A stretch of 64,000 bases of DNA from Bacillus halotolerans (GTDB lineage: Bacteria; Bacillota; Bacilli; Bacillales; Bacillaceae), in contig NZ_LPVF01000010.1 in assembly GCF_001517105.1 (NCBI RefSeq), positions 310,001-374,000 of the forward strand. The letters are read 5' to 3'. Position numbers and translations under genes: made by a program. Of this stretch, positions 37,648 through 48,000 are shown piece after piece (within the stretch, counting starts at the first letter, position 1; every line of letters starts with the position of its first letter). The notes below the pieces were generated by a model. That model did not search any database. It was not told the origin of the DNA and was given only the letters and a program-made list of their open reading frames with translations.

Positions 37648-37676
37648 ATCATACTAAAAATCGAGCCTATATGCAA
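37648..37676 (-). promoter_or_regulatory. SigA promoter of rpsO
   Basis: TTGCAT (37671-37676) and TATGAT (37648-37653) are 17 bases apart on the minus strand, giving a leader of about 90 nt. Confidence 0.75.
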
Positions 37677-37709
37677 ATATTTTAGAATAAAATTTGTGTG
37701 CGCTGCATG

Positions 37710-38660
37710 TTATTTCCGCAAATTGCTGAAATAACGGATCGCTTGCTGCTTATCTTTCTCAATTTGCTCTGTTAATTCTTGAATGCCGTTGAACTTGCGC
37801 TCGCTCCGAATTCGTTTATACCATTCAATTTTTATAGCGGCTCCGTATACTTCTTGATCAAAATCAAATAAATTGACCTCAATTGAAGGCTGTTCCGGAC
37901 GTTTTTCATAAAACGTCGGCTTATAGCCGATATTGCAAACGCCGTTGTAAATCTCGCCGTTTATTTCCGCCTTGACGGCATATACACCGGTCGGCGGGAC
38001 AATATAGCTGTTATTTAAGCCGATATTGGCCGTCGGAAACCCGATTGTCCGCCCTCTTTTATCTCCGTGAATGACAATTCCTTTAATAAAGTAGGGCTGT
38101 CCAAGCAAGACATTGGCCAGTTCAACGTCTCCGTTTTGAAGTGCAGTCCGAATATAGCTGGAGCTGATTTTTTTATCCTGCTCCGTCAATTTTTCCACCA
38201 TTGTGCAATCAGCTTTTCCATCTAAATCAATCGGCATCGTTTCCATTGTTCCTTTGCCGTATTTTCCGTACGTAAAATCAAAGCCTGCCACTGCATGCTG
38301 TACATTAAGGCCTAAAATATACTGATCAACAAACTGCTTAGGAGTCAGAGAAGCAAACACTTCATTGAATTTAACGACATACAGAATCTCCGTGCCTAAT
38401 TGTTCAATTTGGCTGATTTTATCTTCAAGAGGGGTAATCAGATCCTTTGGTTCCCGATCCCTGCCCAGCACATGGGAAGGATGGGGATGAAAGGTCATCA
38501 CGGCTAATGTCAGACCCTTTTCTTCAGCTATCTGTTTAGCTGTGCCGATTACCTTTTGATGCCCTAAATGAACGCCGTCAAAATAACCTAACGCCATCAC
38601 AGACTTTGGCTGCTCCTCTTTTATTAAATGATGCGGATGTGTAATATGTATCGTCTTCAC
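37710..38660 (-). CDS. ribC: Bifunctional riboflavin kinase / FAD synthetase
   Basis: RibC converts riboflavin to FMN and FMN to FAD; its FMN supply also controls the riboflavin riboswitch. The 316-residue protein has an N-terminal nucleotidyltransferase domain (about 15-185; LGYFDGVHLGHQ at 25-36) and a C-terminal flavokinase domain (about 185-310; GRTIGFPTANIGL, PPTGVYAV). The start is a GTG at 38660 behind AAGGTGACC. It follows truB by 18 bases, the usual truB-ribC-rpsO order. Confidence 0.97.
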   Translation of the reverse strand: MKTIHITHPHHLIKEEQPKSVMALGYFDGVHLGHQKVIGTAKQIAEEKGLTLAVMTFHPHPSHVLGRDREPKDLITPLEDKISQIEQLGTEILYVVKFNEVFASLTPKQFVDQYILGLNVQHAVAGFDFTYGKYGKGTMETMPIDLDGKADCTMVEKLTEQDKKISSSYIRTALQNGDVELANVLLGQPYFIKGIVIHGDKRGRTIGFPTANIGLNNSYIVPPTGVYAVKAEINGEIYNGVCNIGYKPTFYEKRPEQPSIEVNLFDFDQEVYGAAIKIEWYKRIRSERKFNGIQELTEQIEKDKQQAIRYFSNLRK

Positions 38661-38678
38661 AGAACGGTCACCTTTTTT

Positions 38679-39608
38679 CTATTGTTCGCTTTTTTGCATC
38701 AATACTTTTGCCGGCTTTAACAGCCCGTGTTTTGTAGGATGAGGGAAATAAATCGCCAGACAGCTTCCGGATTCCGTATAGACTGCGAGACGGTCGTCAC
38801 TAGTCAGATCCGAGAATTGTTCTGGTGTTTCAAGCAAAGCCCCATTTTCTACTTTCTTAGCTAATGTATCACTTATGATCCATTTCGGCAAATGATTGAG
38901 CGCACGTTCAATAGAGACTGTATGGTCTGCTACAGTTCCGGACTCGGCTTGAGCTTCCAGCTCTTCAAACGTAAAGCATTCATCAAGAGAAAAGTCACCG
39001 GATGCCGTACGGATCAAATGAGACATATGAGCCGGATATCCAAGCTTTTCGCCAATCATAACCGCCAATGTGCGCACATAGGTTCCTTTTGAACATGTTA
39101 CTGTAAACCGGAAACTCGCTGTCTCTCCATTATGTTTAACCCCTGTAGTGAGCACAATATCTTCAATGGTAATAAGACGTTTTGGCCGTTCTACTTCAAG
39201 TCCCGCTCTTGCATATTCATATAATTTTTTGCCGTTTACCTTTACTGCGGAATACATCGGGGGAATCTGTTCTTGTTGCCCCTTTAAACTGTTTAAAACC
39301 TTTTCTACTTCTGCTTCATCAACAGCTTGATCTACTGGCTTTGTTTCAACGGTTTCTCCGGTTTGATCCTCTGTCGTCGTTGAAACACCAAGCGTAATTT
39401 CAGCATCATATGTTTTAGACTTCTCAGTTAAATATTCGACAATTTTGGTAGCCCGGCCCACACAAATCGGAAGCACACCTGATACCTCAGGATCAAGCGT
39501 TCCCGTATGTCCGACTTTTTTTGTTTTAAGCAGCTTCCGGATCTTCATGACACAATCATGCGATGTCATGCCGACCGGTTTATGTAAAAGGAGAACTCCG
39601 TTAACCAT
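38679..39608 (-). CDS. truB: tRNA pseudouridine(55) synthase
   Basis: TruB makes pseudouridine 55 in the T-loop of tRNAs. The 309-residue form starts MVNGVLLLHKPVGMTSHD at 39608 behind GGAGTGAAAGGCAT. The catalytic aspartate is D39 in GHTGTLDPEVSG. The frame is open for 27 more codons upstream, but those overlap a hairpin after rbfA and are rejected. It is part of the nusA-infB-rbfA-truB cluster. Confidence 0.96.
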   Translation of the reverse strand: MVNGVLLLHKPVGMTSHDCVMKIRKLLKTKKVGHTGTLDPEVSGVLPICVGRATKIVEYLTEKSKTYDAEITLGVSTTTEDQTGETVETKPVDQAVDEAEVEKVLNSLKGQQEQIPPMYSAVKVNGKKLYEYARAGLEVERPKRLITIEDIVLTTGVKHNGETASFRFTVTCSKGTYVRTLAVMIGEKLGYPAHMSHLIRTASGDFSLDECFTFEELEAQAESGTVADHTVSIERALNHLPKWIISDTLAKKVENGALLETPEQFSDLTSDDRLAVYTESGSCLAIYFPHPTKHGLLKPAKVLMQKSEQ

Positions 39609-39653
39609 ATGCCTTTCACTCCTTCTGTTGTGAGGATTTTCTTCAAAACGCAG

Positions 39654-39692
39654 AAAAGAGGACAGACGACGAACGCCTATCCTCTTCATTTG
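39654..39692 (-). terminator. Possible terminator after rbfA
   Basis: AAGAGGA and TCCTCTTT pair, with an inner GGCG/CGTC partial stem, followed by TTTTCTGCG on the minus strand. It is moderate in strength; truB may rely on read-through. Confidence 0.45.
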
Positions 39693-40046
39693 TTATTCAG
39701 ACGGGTTCTCTGAATTCAATTGGTGAATCAATGTTTCGATTCGATTTCCGTAATCAATTGATTCATCGAACTCAAATTCAATTTCAGGCGTTTTACGAAG
39801 TCTGATACGGCTGCCGATTTCAGAGCGAATAAACCCTTTCGCCTTAGCAAGCCCTTTCAGTGCTTCCTCCCTTTTTTTCTCGTCTCCGAGAACGGAAATA
39901 TACACCTTTGCAATTTGTAAATCACCTGATACACGTACATCCGTTACTGTCAGAAAACCAATTCTCGGATCCTTCAGCTTTCGGCTGATAATATCACCGA
40001 GTTCTTTTTTCATTTGCTCGCCGACACGGTTTGCTCTCATACTCAA
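39693..40046 (-). CDS. rbfA: 30S ribosome-binding factor A
   Basis: RbfA is a KH-fold maturation factor for the 30S subunit, needed for 16S rRNA processing and growth in the cold. The 117-residue product starts at a TTG (40046) with GAGGTG six bases upstream, giving [17 protein letters not shown]; the frame stays open to 40235, but that part overlaps ylxP and is a shadow. It lies at the end of the infB part of the operon, 17 bases after ylxP. Confidence 0.95.
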   Translation of the reverse strand: MSMRANRVGEQMKKELGDIISRKLKDPRIGFLTVTDVRVSGDLQIAKVYISVLGDEKKREEALKGLAKAKGFIRSEIGSRIRLRKTPEIEFEFDESIDYGNRIETLIHQLNSENPSE

Positions 40047-40062
40047 TTCAATCACCTCTAAG

Positions 40063-40341
40063 TTAAAACCACTCTGTTCTAGTGATCGTCCGTTCAATTT
40101 CAGGAAAAGAATCGATAAACGCAAGAACACGCTGCAATTCTTTTTCTGTCTGAACGCGAGAGGAAGAAACAGCGGCGATTCCAAAGCTGGTTCTTTGCCA
40201 TGTGTCCTGGTAGCCAATCTCTGAAATCGAAACATTGAACTTATTTTGAACCCTGGTTAAGATCCGCTTCAGAACGGCGCGCTTTTCTTTTAACGATCCT
40301 GCATCATAAATGATGCATTCACATTCCGCAAATCCGATCAC
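40063..40341 (-). CDS. ylxP: YlxP (DUF503)
   Basis: YlxP is a 92-residue DUF503 protein, always found between infB and rbfA in Bacillus and likely linked to ribosome maturation. The GTG start overlaps the infB stop by four bases (GTGA), so translation is coupled. The chain ([27 protein letters not shown]) is ferredoxin-like in predicted pattern; the two Cys at positions 7 and 9 are notable, but no metal motif is recognised. Confidence 0.93.
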   Translation of the reverse strand: MIGFAECECIIYDAGSLKEKRAVLKRILTRVQNKFNVSISEIGYQDTWQRTSFGIAAVSSSRVQTEKELQRVLAFIDSFPEIERTITRTEWF

Positions 40342-42488
40342 TTTCTTTCAATTTCTTGCATGACATACGCTTCAAGGATGTCACCTTCACGAATGTCATT
40401 GTATTTCTTAATCGTTATACCACATTCGTAGCCTTGTGAAACTTCTTTCACATCGTCTTTAAAGCGTTTCAGAACGTCCACTTCGCCTTCGAAGATTACG
40501 ACGCCGTCACGAATTAAACGGAGGCCGCTGTCGCGCGTAATTGTTCCTTCAGTAACATATCCGCCGGCAATCGTACCGATTTTAGACACTTTAAATGTTT
40601 GGCGCACTTCTACTTGACCTATTACTTTTTCTTCATATTCAGGATCAAGCATACCTTTCATAGCTGCTTCAATCTCGTCGATTACTTTGTAAATAATACG
40701 GTGAAGACGAATATCTACGTTTTCAGCTTCAGCCGTACTCTTAGCATTACCGTCCGGTCTCACATTAAACCCGATAACAATTGCATTGGAAGCAGATGCT
40801 AAAATAATGTCAGATTCTGTGATTGCACCAACGCCTGTGTGGATGATTTTCACTTTAACGCCTTCAACTTCAATTTTTTGAAGTGCGGCTGTTAAAGCTT
40901 CGGCAGATCCCTGAACGTCAGCTTTTACGATTAGGTTGATGTCTTTTACATCACCTTGTTTAATTTGCTCGAATAAGTCGTCAAGACTCAGCTTTGCTTT
41001 ATCGCTGCGCTGCTCTTCAAGCTGTTTGGAAGCACGTGCTTCTCCAACAGAACGAGCTGTTTTTTCATCTTTAAAGACAAGGAATTGATCTCCCGCTTGA
41101 GGCACGTCATTTAGACCGGTAATTTCAACCGGAGTAGACGGTCCCGCTGTTTTCACACGGCGACCAATATCATTGACCATTGCACGGACACGGCCAAATG
41201 TATTGCCGACTACAATCGGATCACCGACATGCAGTGTTCCAGTCTGTACGAGCAATGTCGCAACTGACCCTCTGCCTTTATCAAGTTCCGCTTCAATAAC
41301 AGTTCCTTTTGCCTGGCGGTTCGGGTTCGCTTTCAGTTCCTCTACCTCACTGACAAGCAAAATCATTTCAACGAGTTCATCAATGCCTTTTCCAGTTAAA
41401 GCGGAAAGCGGAACAAAAATCGTTTCTCCGCCCCAAGCTTCAGGCACAAGTCCGTACTCTGTCAGTTCTTGCATCACACGGTCAGGGTTTGCAGCTTCTT
41501 TATCAACTTTATTCACAGCAACGATGATCGGCACTTCTGCCGCTTTCGCGTGGTTGATCGCCTCTACTGTTTGCGGCATTACACCGTCATCCGCAGCTAC
41601 AACCAGGATCGTAATATCGGTTACTTCCGCACCGCGTGCACGCATTGTTGTAAATGCGGCGTGACCCGGGGTATCCAAGAAAGTGATTTTCTTGCCGTTT
41701 TCTTCGATTTGGTAGGCTCCGATATGCTGAGTGATTCCGCCAGCTTCTCCTTCAACAACCTTTGTTTTACGGATGCTGTCAAGAAGCGTTGTTTTCCCAT
41801 GGTCAACGTGACCCATGATTGTAACGACAGGAGGACGAATTTCAAGATCCTCTTCTTTGTCAGGCTCTTCGTATTTCTCTAATTCAGTTTCTTCAAGGAC
41901 AATAACTTCTTCAGTTTCAACACCGTATTCTGATGCAATCAGTTCGATTGTGTCTTTATCGAGCTCTTGGTTAATGGTCGCCATAACACCAAGAAGCATC
42001 AGTTTTTTGATGAGTTCAGAAGGCTCTTTGCCAAGCTCTTCAGCCAGTGCGCCGACTGTTAAAGTGCCTGAGAACGTAATTTTTTCAGGAAGCTCTTTTT
42101 TCGGCTTCACAGGCTTTTGCTGATGTTGGTTTCTGTTGTTGTTATTGTTGCGTTTATTTTTTTTGTTGTTGTTATTCTTCTTGTTTTTGTTAAATTGATT
42201 ATTCTGCACGTCATTCTTCTTTCCGTCTCGAATTTTATTTGGTTGATTTCCAGCAGACTGCTGATTTACCCCTTGCGGCTGTTTGTTTTTGTTCGTTTCC
42301 GCAGGCTTTTGAGATTTAACGGCTGCGCCGCCTTTTTTAAATTTGGCATCAAGCTGTTTAATGGCCTTTTCTTCAAGCATGGCCATATGATTATTCACTT
42401 CTAAATCCATGTTCTTCAGTGCGGTCAAAATTTCCTTACTTGAAACATTTAACGCTTTTGCATATTCGTATACTCTCATTTTAGCCAT
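40338..42488 (-). CDS. infB: Translation initiation factor IF-2
   Basis: IF-2 is the GTPase that brings initiator tRNA to the ribosome. The 716-residue protein has an N-terminal helical domain (about 1-50) and a low-complexity Asn/Lys/Gln-rich linker (about 60-130). A second IF2_N domain is at 135-190. The G domain follows, with G1 GHVDHGKT near residue 225, DTPGH and NKVD, and the C-terminal beta-barrel domains bind fMet-tRNA. The ATG follows GGGGGTGAACGA. It is central in the rimP-rbfA operon. Confidence 0.98.
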   Translation of the reverse strand: MAKMRVYEYAKALNVSSKEILTALKNMDLEVNNHMAMLEEKAIKQLDAKFKKGGAAVKSQKPAETNKNKQPQGVNQQSAGNQPNKIRDGKKNDVQNNQFNKNKKNNNNKKNKRNNNNNRNQHQQKPVKPKKELPEKITFSGTLTVGALAEELGKEPSELIKKLMLLGVMATINQELDKDTIELIASEYGVETEEVIVLEETELEKYEEPDKEEDLEIRPPVVTIMGHVDHGKTTLLDSIRKTKVVEGEAGGITQHIGAYQIEENGKKITFLDTPGHAAFTTMRARGAEVTDITILVVAADDGVMPQTVEAINHAKAAEVPIIVAVNKVDKEAANPDRVMQELTEYGLVPEAWGGETIFVPLSALTGKGIDELVEMILLVSEVEELKANPNRQAKGTVIEAELDKGRGSVATLLVQTGTLHVGDPIVVGNTFGRVRAMVNDIGRRVKTAGPSTPVEITGLNDVPQAGDQFLVFKDEKTARSVGEARASKQLEEQRSDKAKLSLDDLFEQIKQGDVKDINLIVKADVQGSAEALTAALQKIEVEGVKVKIIHTGVGAITESDIILASASNAIVIGFNVRPDGNAKSTAEAENVDIRLHRIIYKVIDEIEAAMKGMLDPEYEEKVIGQVEVRQTFKVSKIGTIAGGYVTEGTITRDSGLRLIRDGVVIFEGEVDVLKRFKDDVKEVSQGYECGITIKKYNDIREGDILEAYVMQEIERK

Positions 42489-42507
42489 TCGTTCACCCCC
42501 AAAAATA

Positions 42508-42810
42508 TTAATCGAGCAAGCTGATCAGCTTATTCGCAAAACCTTGGTCAGTGACGGCGACAACGACACGGGATTCTTTACCGATAGAGCGTCCAAGAAT
42601 CGCGCGATCCGCGACTTTTTTATAAGGAACTTTATAATAATTGCACTTGTCGGTTACTTTCTTTGCTGTGTTAGATGATGCATCCTCTGTAAGCAGGACA
42701 AGCTTCGCACGCGCATTCCTGATTTCTTTAATAACCAAGTCCTCGCCTGACACGACCTTACGAGCTCGATTGGCCAGACCCAGCAAGGGAAACCATTCCA
42801 TTCCAGACAT
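42508..42810 (-). CDS. ylxQ: L7Ae-family RNA-binding protein YlxQ
   Basis: YlxQ is a 100-residue L7Ae/L30e-fold protein that binds kink-turn RNA; its cellular role is unclear. The pattern [20 protein letters not shown] and the LVLLTEDAS stretch (about 33-42) are typical of the family. It begins one base after the ylxR stop, so it is coupled to ylxR in the nusA operon. Confidence 0.94.
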   Translation of the reverse strand: MSGMEWFPLLGLANRARKVVSGEDLVIKEIRNARAKLVLLTEDASSNTAKKVTDKCNYYKVPYKKVADRAILGRSIGKESRVVVAVTDQGFANKLISLLD

Positions 42811-42811
42811 T

Positions 42812-43087
42812 TTATTTTTTCACCTTTTCCGCCAGTTCCAGCAATTCTTCGAAAATCTGGTCATCGATTTGTGATTGAAATTGATTTTGCAAAGTGTTTT
42901 TCTTTTTTGCTGCTAAGATGCACTCTTTATCCAGCGTTAAATAAGCACCCCGCCCGTTCTTTTTCCCGGTCGGATCTACTGAGATTTCGCCTTCTTTTGA
43001 ACGTACAACTCGGATTAGTTCCTTTTTAGGCTTCATTTCTCCAGTCACTACACACTTGCGTAACGGGATCTTTTTGTGTTTATTCAC
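42812..43087 (-). CDS. rnpM: RNase P modulator RnpM (YlxR)
   Basis: YlxR, renamed RnpM, binds the RNase P RNA and modulates RNase P activity. The 91-residue basic protein has the conserved start [21 protein letters not shown] and the motif [13 protein letters not shown] (about 46-58). The start is a GTG at 43087 behind AGAGGTGACCTTAG. It lies between nusA and ylxQ. Confidence 0.94.
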   Translation of the reverse strand: MNKHKKIPLRKCVVTGEMKPKKELIRVVRSKEGEISVDPTGKKNGRGAYLTLDKECILAAKKKNTLQNQFQSQIDDQIFEELLELAEKVKK

Positions 43088-43100
43088 CTAAGGTCACCTC

Positions 43101-44219
43101 TTATTCATCCGATTCAGCAGTTTCAGGCTCCGTAAAGAGCGGCTCTTCGTCGTCTTCTTCAAGTTCTCTCGGATAAATTCCAAGCTCTCTTGCGTCTGTT
43201 TCGCTCTTAATATCAATCTTCCAGCCTGTCAATTTAGCAGCTAAGCGTGCGTTTTGTCCTCTTTTGCCAATCGCCAGAGACAGCTGGTAATCAGGAACAA
43301 TAACAGTTGTCGCTTTTTCTTCTTCATTCACGATGACATCCAGCACTTTCGAAGGGCTGAGCGCATTCGCGACAAATTCTACAGGATCATTCGACCAGTT
43401 GACAATGTCAATTTTTTCACCTTTTAATTCATTGACAATCGCCTGAACACGCTGGCCTTTAGGACCGACGCAAGAGCCCACCGGATCCACATCAGGATCA
43501 TCAGTGCGAACAGAAATTTTCGAACGGTCGCCTGCTTCTCTGGCAACAGATTTCAGCTCTACAGTTCCATCATAAATTTCTGGCACTTCGATTTCAAATA
43601 AACGCTTCAAGAGGCCTGGGTGTGTTCTTGACACATAAATCTGCGGGCCTTTCGTCGTTTTTTCTACTTTTGTGATATAAACCTTAATGCGGTCATGAGG
43701 CTTATAGCTTTCATTCGGCATTTGCTCATTAACCGGCAGCAAAGCTTCAATTTTACCTAGAGACACATAGATAAATTTATTGTCCAGGCGCTGGACGATA
43801 CCAGTCATGATGTCTTCTTCACGGTCAATAAACTCAGAATAGATCACACCGCGTTCAGCTTCGCGCACACGCTGTGTCACGACCTGCTTCGCTGTTTGGG
43901 CTGCAATGCGTCCGAAATCTTTAGGCGTTACTTCAATCTCTACAACATCGCCTACCATATATTCCGGGTGGATGCTTTGCGCCTCTTCGATTGAGATCTC
44001 CAGTCTTTGATCGTATACCTCATCAACGACATCTTTTCTTGCGAATACACGGATTGTACCTGTTTCACGGTTCAAATCCACCCGTACATTCTGCGCCTGA
44101 TTAAAATTTCGCTTATAAGCAGAAATTAAAGCAGCTTCGATTGCTTCAATGATAATTTCTTTGCTGATGCCTTTTTCTTTTTCAAGAATGGTGAGAGCAT
44201 CTAATAATTCACTGCTCAT
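43101..44219 (-). CDS. nusA: Transcription termination/antitermination factor NusA
   Basis: NusA binds RNA polymerase, promotes pausing and assists intrinsic termination. The 372-residue protein has the N-terminal polymerase-binding domain (about 1-125), an S1 domain (about 135-200), two KH domains (about 205-345; [10 protein letters not shown] and [18 protein letters not shown]) and a short acidic tail ([19 protein letters not shown]). It lacks the acidic repeats of E. coli NusA, as usual in Firmicutes. It is second in the rimP-nusA operon, whose leader carries tandem terminator-like hairpins. Confidence 0.98.
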   Translation of the reverse strand: MSSELLDALTILEKEKGISKEIIIEAIEAALISAYKRNFNQAQNVRVDLNRETGTIRVFARKDVVDEVYDQRLEISIEEAQSIHPEYMVGDVVEIEVTPKDFGRIAAQTAKQVVTQRVREAERGVIYSEFIDREEDIMTGIVQRLDNKFIYVSLGKIEALLPVNEQMPNESYKPHDRIKVYITKVEKTTKGPQIYVSRTHPGLLKRLFEIEVPEIYDGTVELKSVAREAGDRSKISVRTDDPDVDPVGSCVGPKGQRVQAIVNELKGEKIDIVNWSNDPVEFVANALSPSKVLDVIVNEEEKATTVIVPDYQLSLAIGKRGQNARLAAKLTGWKIDIKSETDARELGIYPRELEEDDEEPLFTEPETAESDE

Positions 44220-44252
44220 GTTAACGGTCTCCCCCCTTAAAACTTGTATTCA

Positions 44253-44723
44253 TTAGAATGTTACAGCTAATCTTGCGTTAGCTATTTTTTCATACGGAAT
44301 ATCGATCCGTTTCTTTCTTGTTTTGATTGTCATCTCAACTGTCACTGTTTGTCCATCGAATTCAGCCAGCTGTCCTTCAAACACTTTTACGCCGTCAATC
44401 GGCTCATAGGTCTTAATGTATACATTTTTCCCAAGCGATTTTTCGAAATCGGCTTTTTTCTTTAATGGACGCTCAGCTCCCGGGGATGAAACCTCAAGAA
44501 AGTAATTTTGGCTGATTGGGTCTGCCTCATCAAGCTTCTCGCTTAGAGCTTCGCTTACTTTGGCACATTCCTCAATATCCACACCGTCATCGGAATCAAT
44601 AAACACGCGAAGGAACCAGCTTTGACCCTCTTTGACAAATTCAATGTCAACGAGTTCAAGCTGAAGGCTGTCTACGATTGGCTGAGCCATTTCTTGAACG
44701 GTGTCAGTCACTTTTTTGCTCAT
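44253..44723 (-). CDS. rimP: Ribosome maturation factor RimP
   Basis: RimP (YlxS) assists assembly of the 30S subunit. The 156-residue protein has the two family domains: N-terminal (about 1-85, with [22 protein letters not shown] and [21 protein letters not shown]) and the SH3-like C-terminal part (about 90-156). The ATG follows AAGGAGGAAG. It is the first gene of the nusA-infB operon, preceded by a leader with three hairpins. Confidence 0.97.
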   Translation of the reverse strand: MSKKVTDTVQEMAQPIVDSLQLELVDIEFVKEGQSWFLRVFIDSDDGVDIEECAKVSEALSEKLDEADPISQNYFLEVSSPGAERPLKKKADFEKSLGKNVYIKTYEPIDGVKVFEGQLAEFDGQTVTVEMTIKTRKKRIDIPYEKIANARLAVTF

Positions 44724-44772
44724 GTTCTTCCTCCTTGTGCTGTCGATATCATATTCGTCTCGTCACTCTGCA

Positions 44773-44804
44773 TAAAAACCCTGCTTCAAAAGAGCAGGGG
44801 CTTT
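44773..44804 (-). terminator. Leader terminator (attenuator) upstream of rimP
   Basis: CCCTGCTC and GAAGCAGGG pair around a TTTT loop, followed by TTTTTATGCAG on the minus strand. It lies between the operon promoter and the first gene, so it must be read through for nusA expression. Confidence 0.85.
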
Positions 44805-44846
44805 AAAGTAAACGATGAACATGTCGAGACAAAATTGTCTTGTTCA

Positions 44847-44880
44847 ATACAAAAGAGCGGGTTTCCCCACTCTTTGCCTC
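44847..44880 (-). terminator. Promoter-proximal leader hairpin of the rimP operon
   Basis: AAGAGTGGG and CCCGCTCTT pair (one T-G wobble) around GAAA, followed by TTGTATTG on the minus strand. The U-tract is weak, so it may need NusA or act as a pause site. Confidence 0.65.
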
Positions 44881-44905
44881 GGTAATCGTTAGCATTTCCA
44901 ATAAA

Positions 44906-44934
44906 ACTATACCATAACCATATTTTTATTGCAA
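44906..44934 (-). promoter_or_regulatory. SigA promoter of the rimP-nusA-infB operon
   Basis: TTGCAA (44929-44934) and TATAGT (44906-44911) are 17 bases apart on the minus strand. Confidence 0.82.
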
Positions 44935-45016
44935 ATGGATATACGTTTACCTTTACGCTGTTAAGCAGATCACAGGGGCTCTACTCATACGATTGCACTT
45001 TTGCCGCTCATGTATG

Positions 45017-45055
45017 CATAAAAGCCGAATTTCTTAAGAAATTCGGCTTTTATAT
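45017..45055 (-). terminator. Terminator of polC
   Basis: AAAAGCCGAATTTCTT pairs perfectly with AAGAAATTCGGCTTTT, a 16-bp palindrome just after the polC stop. The trailing tract on the minus strand is TTTTATG. Confidence 0.85.
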
Positions 45056-45056
45056 G

Positions 45057-48000
45057 CTAAAACAGCGATAATTGGTTTTGATCCGGCAATGACTCCAAAC
45101 AGCCGTGACGATCTAAATACTCTAAAATCGTTTTTGATACTTTCCCTCTCTTTTGCAAATCTTCTTTTGAGAGAAATTCTCCTTCTTCACGGGCCTTTAC
45201 AATATTTAGAGCGGCGTTCGTACCTAATCCAGGAATAGAATTAAACGGCGGGATCAGGCTGTTGCCGTCAATAATAAATTCCGTTGCGCTGGAGCGGTAT
45301 AAATCGACTTTTTGGAATGAATAGCCTCTTTCACACATTTCCAGCGCTAATTCTAATACTGTGAGAAGGTTTTTTTCCTTCGGCGACGCATCAAGCCCTT
45401 TGGAGTTGATATCCTCCATTACGGCTTTGATTGCTGTGGAGCCTTTGATCATTGTATCAATATCAAAGTCGTCTGCACGAACCGTAAAATAAGCCGCATA
45501 ATACAGAAGCGCGTGATGCACTTTAAAGTAAGCAATACGGACTGCCATTAATACATAAGCCGCGGCGTGGGCTTTCGGGAACATGTATTTAATCTTTTTG
45601 CAGGAATCGATATACCAGTCTGGGACATTGTTATTTTTCATTTCTTCTTCCCATTCAGGTGTTAAACCTTTTCCTTTACGGACAAATTCCATAATTTTAA
45701 ACGCCAGTGACGGCTCGAGCCCTTGATAGATTAAATAAACCATAATGTCATCACGGCAGCCGATCACCTCACTCAGCTCACAAATATTATTGTGAATGAG
45801 CTCTTGCGCATTGCCGAGCCATACATCTGTTCCGTGAGACAGCCCTGAAATCTGAACGAGCTCAGAAAACGTTGTCGGCTTTGTGTCTTCAAGCATTTGC
45901 CGGACAAAGCGGGTTCCGAATTCAGGAATACCCAGAGTGCCCGTTTTACATCCAATCTGTTCCTGTGTGACACCGAGTGATTCGGTTCCTTGGAAGATTT
46001 TCATTACTTCAGGGTCATCTGTCGGAATCGTTTTCGGATCAATTCCGCTTAAATCTTGAAGCATACGGATTACCGTCGGGTCATCGTGCCCCAGAATATC
46101 AAGCTTCAGCAGGTTGTCATGAATGGAATGGAAGTCAAAATGAGTCGTTTTCCATTCAGAACCTGTCGCATCTGCCGGAAACTGAATCGGAGAGAAATCA
46201 TAAATATCCATATAATCCGGAACTACGATAATACCGCCAGGGTGCTGTCCAGTCGTCCGTTTTACACCTGTACAGCCCTGCACAAGCCGGTCGATTTCGG
46301 CGCCGCGCATATGGAGATTATTATCGCCGGCATAGCCTTTTACGTAACCGTAAGCTGTTTTTTCTGCAACCGTGCCGATCGTTCCCGCACGGTATACGTT
46401 GTCTTCTCCGAACAATACTTTTGTATAATTGTGGGCCTGCGGCTGATATTCCCCTGAGAAGTTCAAATCGATATCAGGTACTTTATCCCCTTTAAATCCC
46501 AGGAACGTTTCAAACGGAATATCGTGCCCGTCTTTTTTCAAAGGCGTTCCGCAATGAGGACACATTTTGTCAGGCAGGTCAAAACCTGAACCGACAGATC
46601 CGTCATTAAAGAACTCAGAATGCTGGCATTCAGCACATATATAGTGCGGCGGCAGCGGGTTCACCTCTGTGATCTCAGTAAGTGTCGCAACTAATGAAGA
46701 ACCTACCGATCCCCGTGACCCTACCAGATACCCGTCATCGAGAGATCTCTTTACGAGTTTATGAGAGATCAAATAAATAACAGCAAAGCCGTGGCCGATG
46801 ATACTTTTCAGTTCTTTTTCAATACGCGCTTCAACGATTTCAGGGAGCTGCTCTCCGTAAATGCTACGTGCACGCTGATAGCTCATTTCCCTGATTTCTT
46901 CATCAGCGCCTTCGATTTTCGGCGTATATAAATCATCTTTAATCGGCTTGATGTCTTCAATTAAAGATGCAACCTTTTGTGTGTTGGTAACCACGATTTC
47001 CTTCGCTTTTTCTTCCCCTAAGAAGGAAAAGGCTTCAAGCATTTCATCTGTCGTTCTGAAATGCACTTTCGGAAGTTCGTGTCTGTTCAGCGGATTCGCG
47101 CCGCCCTGAGAGGATACTAAAATCTTTCTGTAAATTTTGTCCTCATCATTCAAATAATGAACATTTCCTGTTGCGACAACAGGTTTATTAAGCTTTTCAC
47201 CGAGTTTGGTGATATTCGTAATGATTTCTTTCAGCGATTTTTCATCGCGAACCAGTTCTAGCTCAAGCAAGTGGCGGTACACCTCAGGCGGTTGAACCTC
47301 GAGGTAATCGTAGAATGACGCAACATCCTCCACCTCTTCCGGCGACTTTTGCATCATGCCTTCAAAAACCTCTCCTCTGTCGCAGGCTGAACCGATCAGA
47401 AGGCCTTCCCTGTATTTCTCAAGCTGAGACCTTGGAATACGCGGCACTCTGTAAAAATAATGAATATGGGAAAGTGAAACGAGCTTAAATAAGTTTTTCA
47501 AGCCTGTGCTGTTCACCGCCAGCACTGTTGCATGATACGGTCTTGACCTTTGATAAGCGTTGGACTGACCCATATTTTCATTCAGCTGGTCATGATACTG
47601 AATGCCCTTTTCAGCAGCATCCTCCAGCATTTTCAAAAGCAAATAAGCGGTTGCCTCGGTATCATAGATCGCACGGTGGTGCTGTGTAAGTTCAATGTTA
47701 AACTTTTTACACAGCGTGTTCAGACGGTGATTCTTAAATTCCGGATAAAGAAATCGGCCGAGCTCCAGCGTATCAATGACAGGATTTTTTGCTTTTTCAA
47801 CTTGGAGAAGCTTTTTGAAAGCAACGTTTAAAAATCCCATATCGAAGCTTGCATTATGGGCGACGAGAATATCATCGCCAATCCATTCTCTGAAATCTCT
47901 TATCACGTCTATTACATCCGGCGCGTCGACCAGCATATCATCAGTGATGCCTGTCAGTTCAATGATTGTCGCCGAAAGCGGACGATGCGGGTTGGCAAAT

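Larger units (their letters stand above)
44724..45056 (-). other. 333-base gap: polC terminator, rimP-nusA promoter and leader
   Basis: In order of transcription this gap holds the polC terminator (45019-45053), a SigA promoter (44906-44934), a hairpin with a partial U-tract (about 44849-44878), a short GAGACAAAATTGTCTTG hairpin (about 44825-44842) and a full terminator-like hairpin (44773-44804). The rimP ribosome site follows. The leader is about 175 nt. Known NusA autoregulation in B. subtilis by leader termination would fit this layout. Confidence 0.75.

Noticed and set aside
39609..39689. A 27-codon N-terminal extension of truB
   Set aside because: It runs through a hairpin after rbfA; the ATG at 39608 has a ribosome site and gives the family length.
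40047..40235. A 63-codon N-terminal extension of rbfA
   Set aside because: It overlaps ylxP in another frame, and the TTG at 40046 has a proper ribosome site and gives the family length.
42100..42330. Low-complexity repeat in infB
   Set aside because: The Asn/Lys/Gln-rich codon runs encode the known flexible linker of IF-2; not a separate repeat element.
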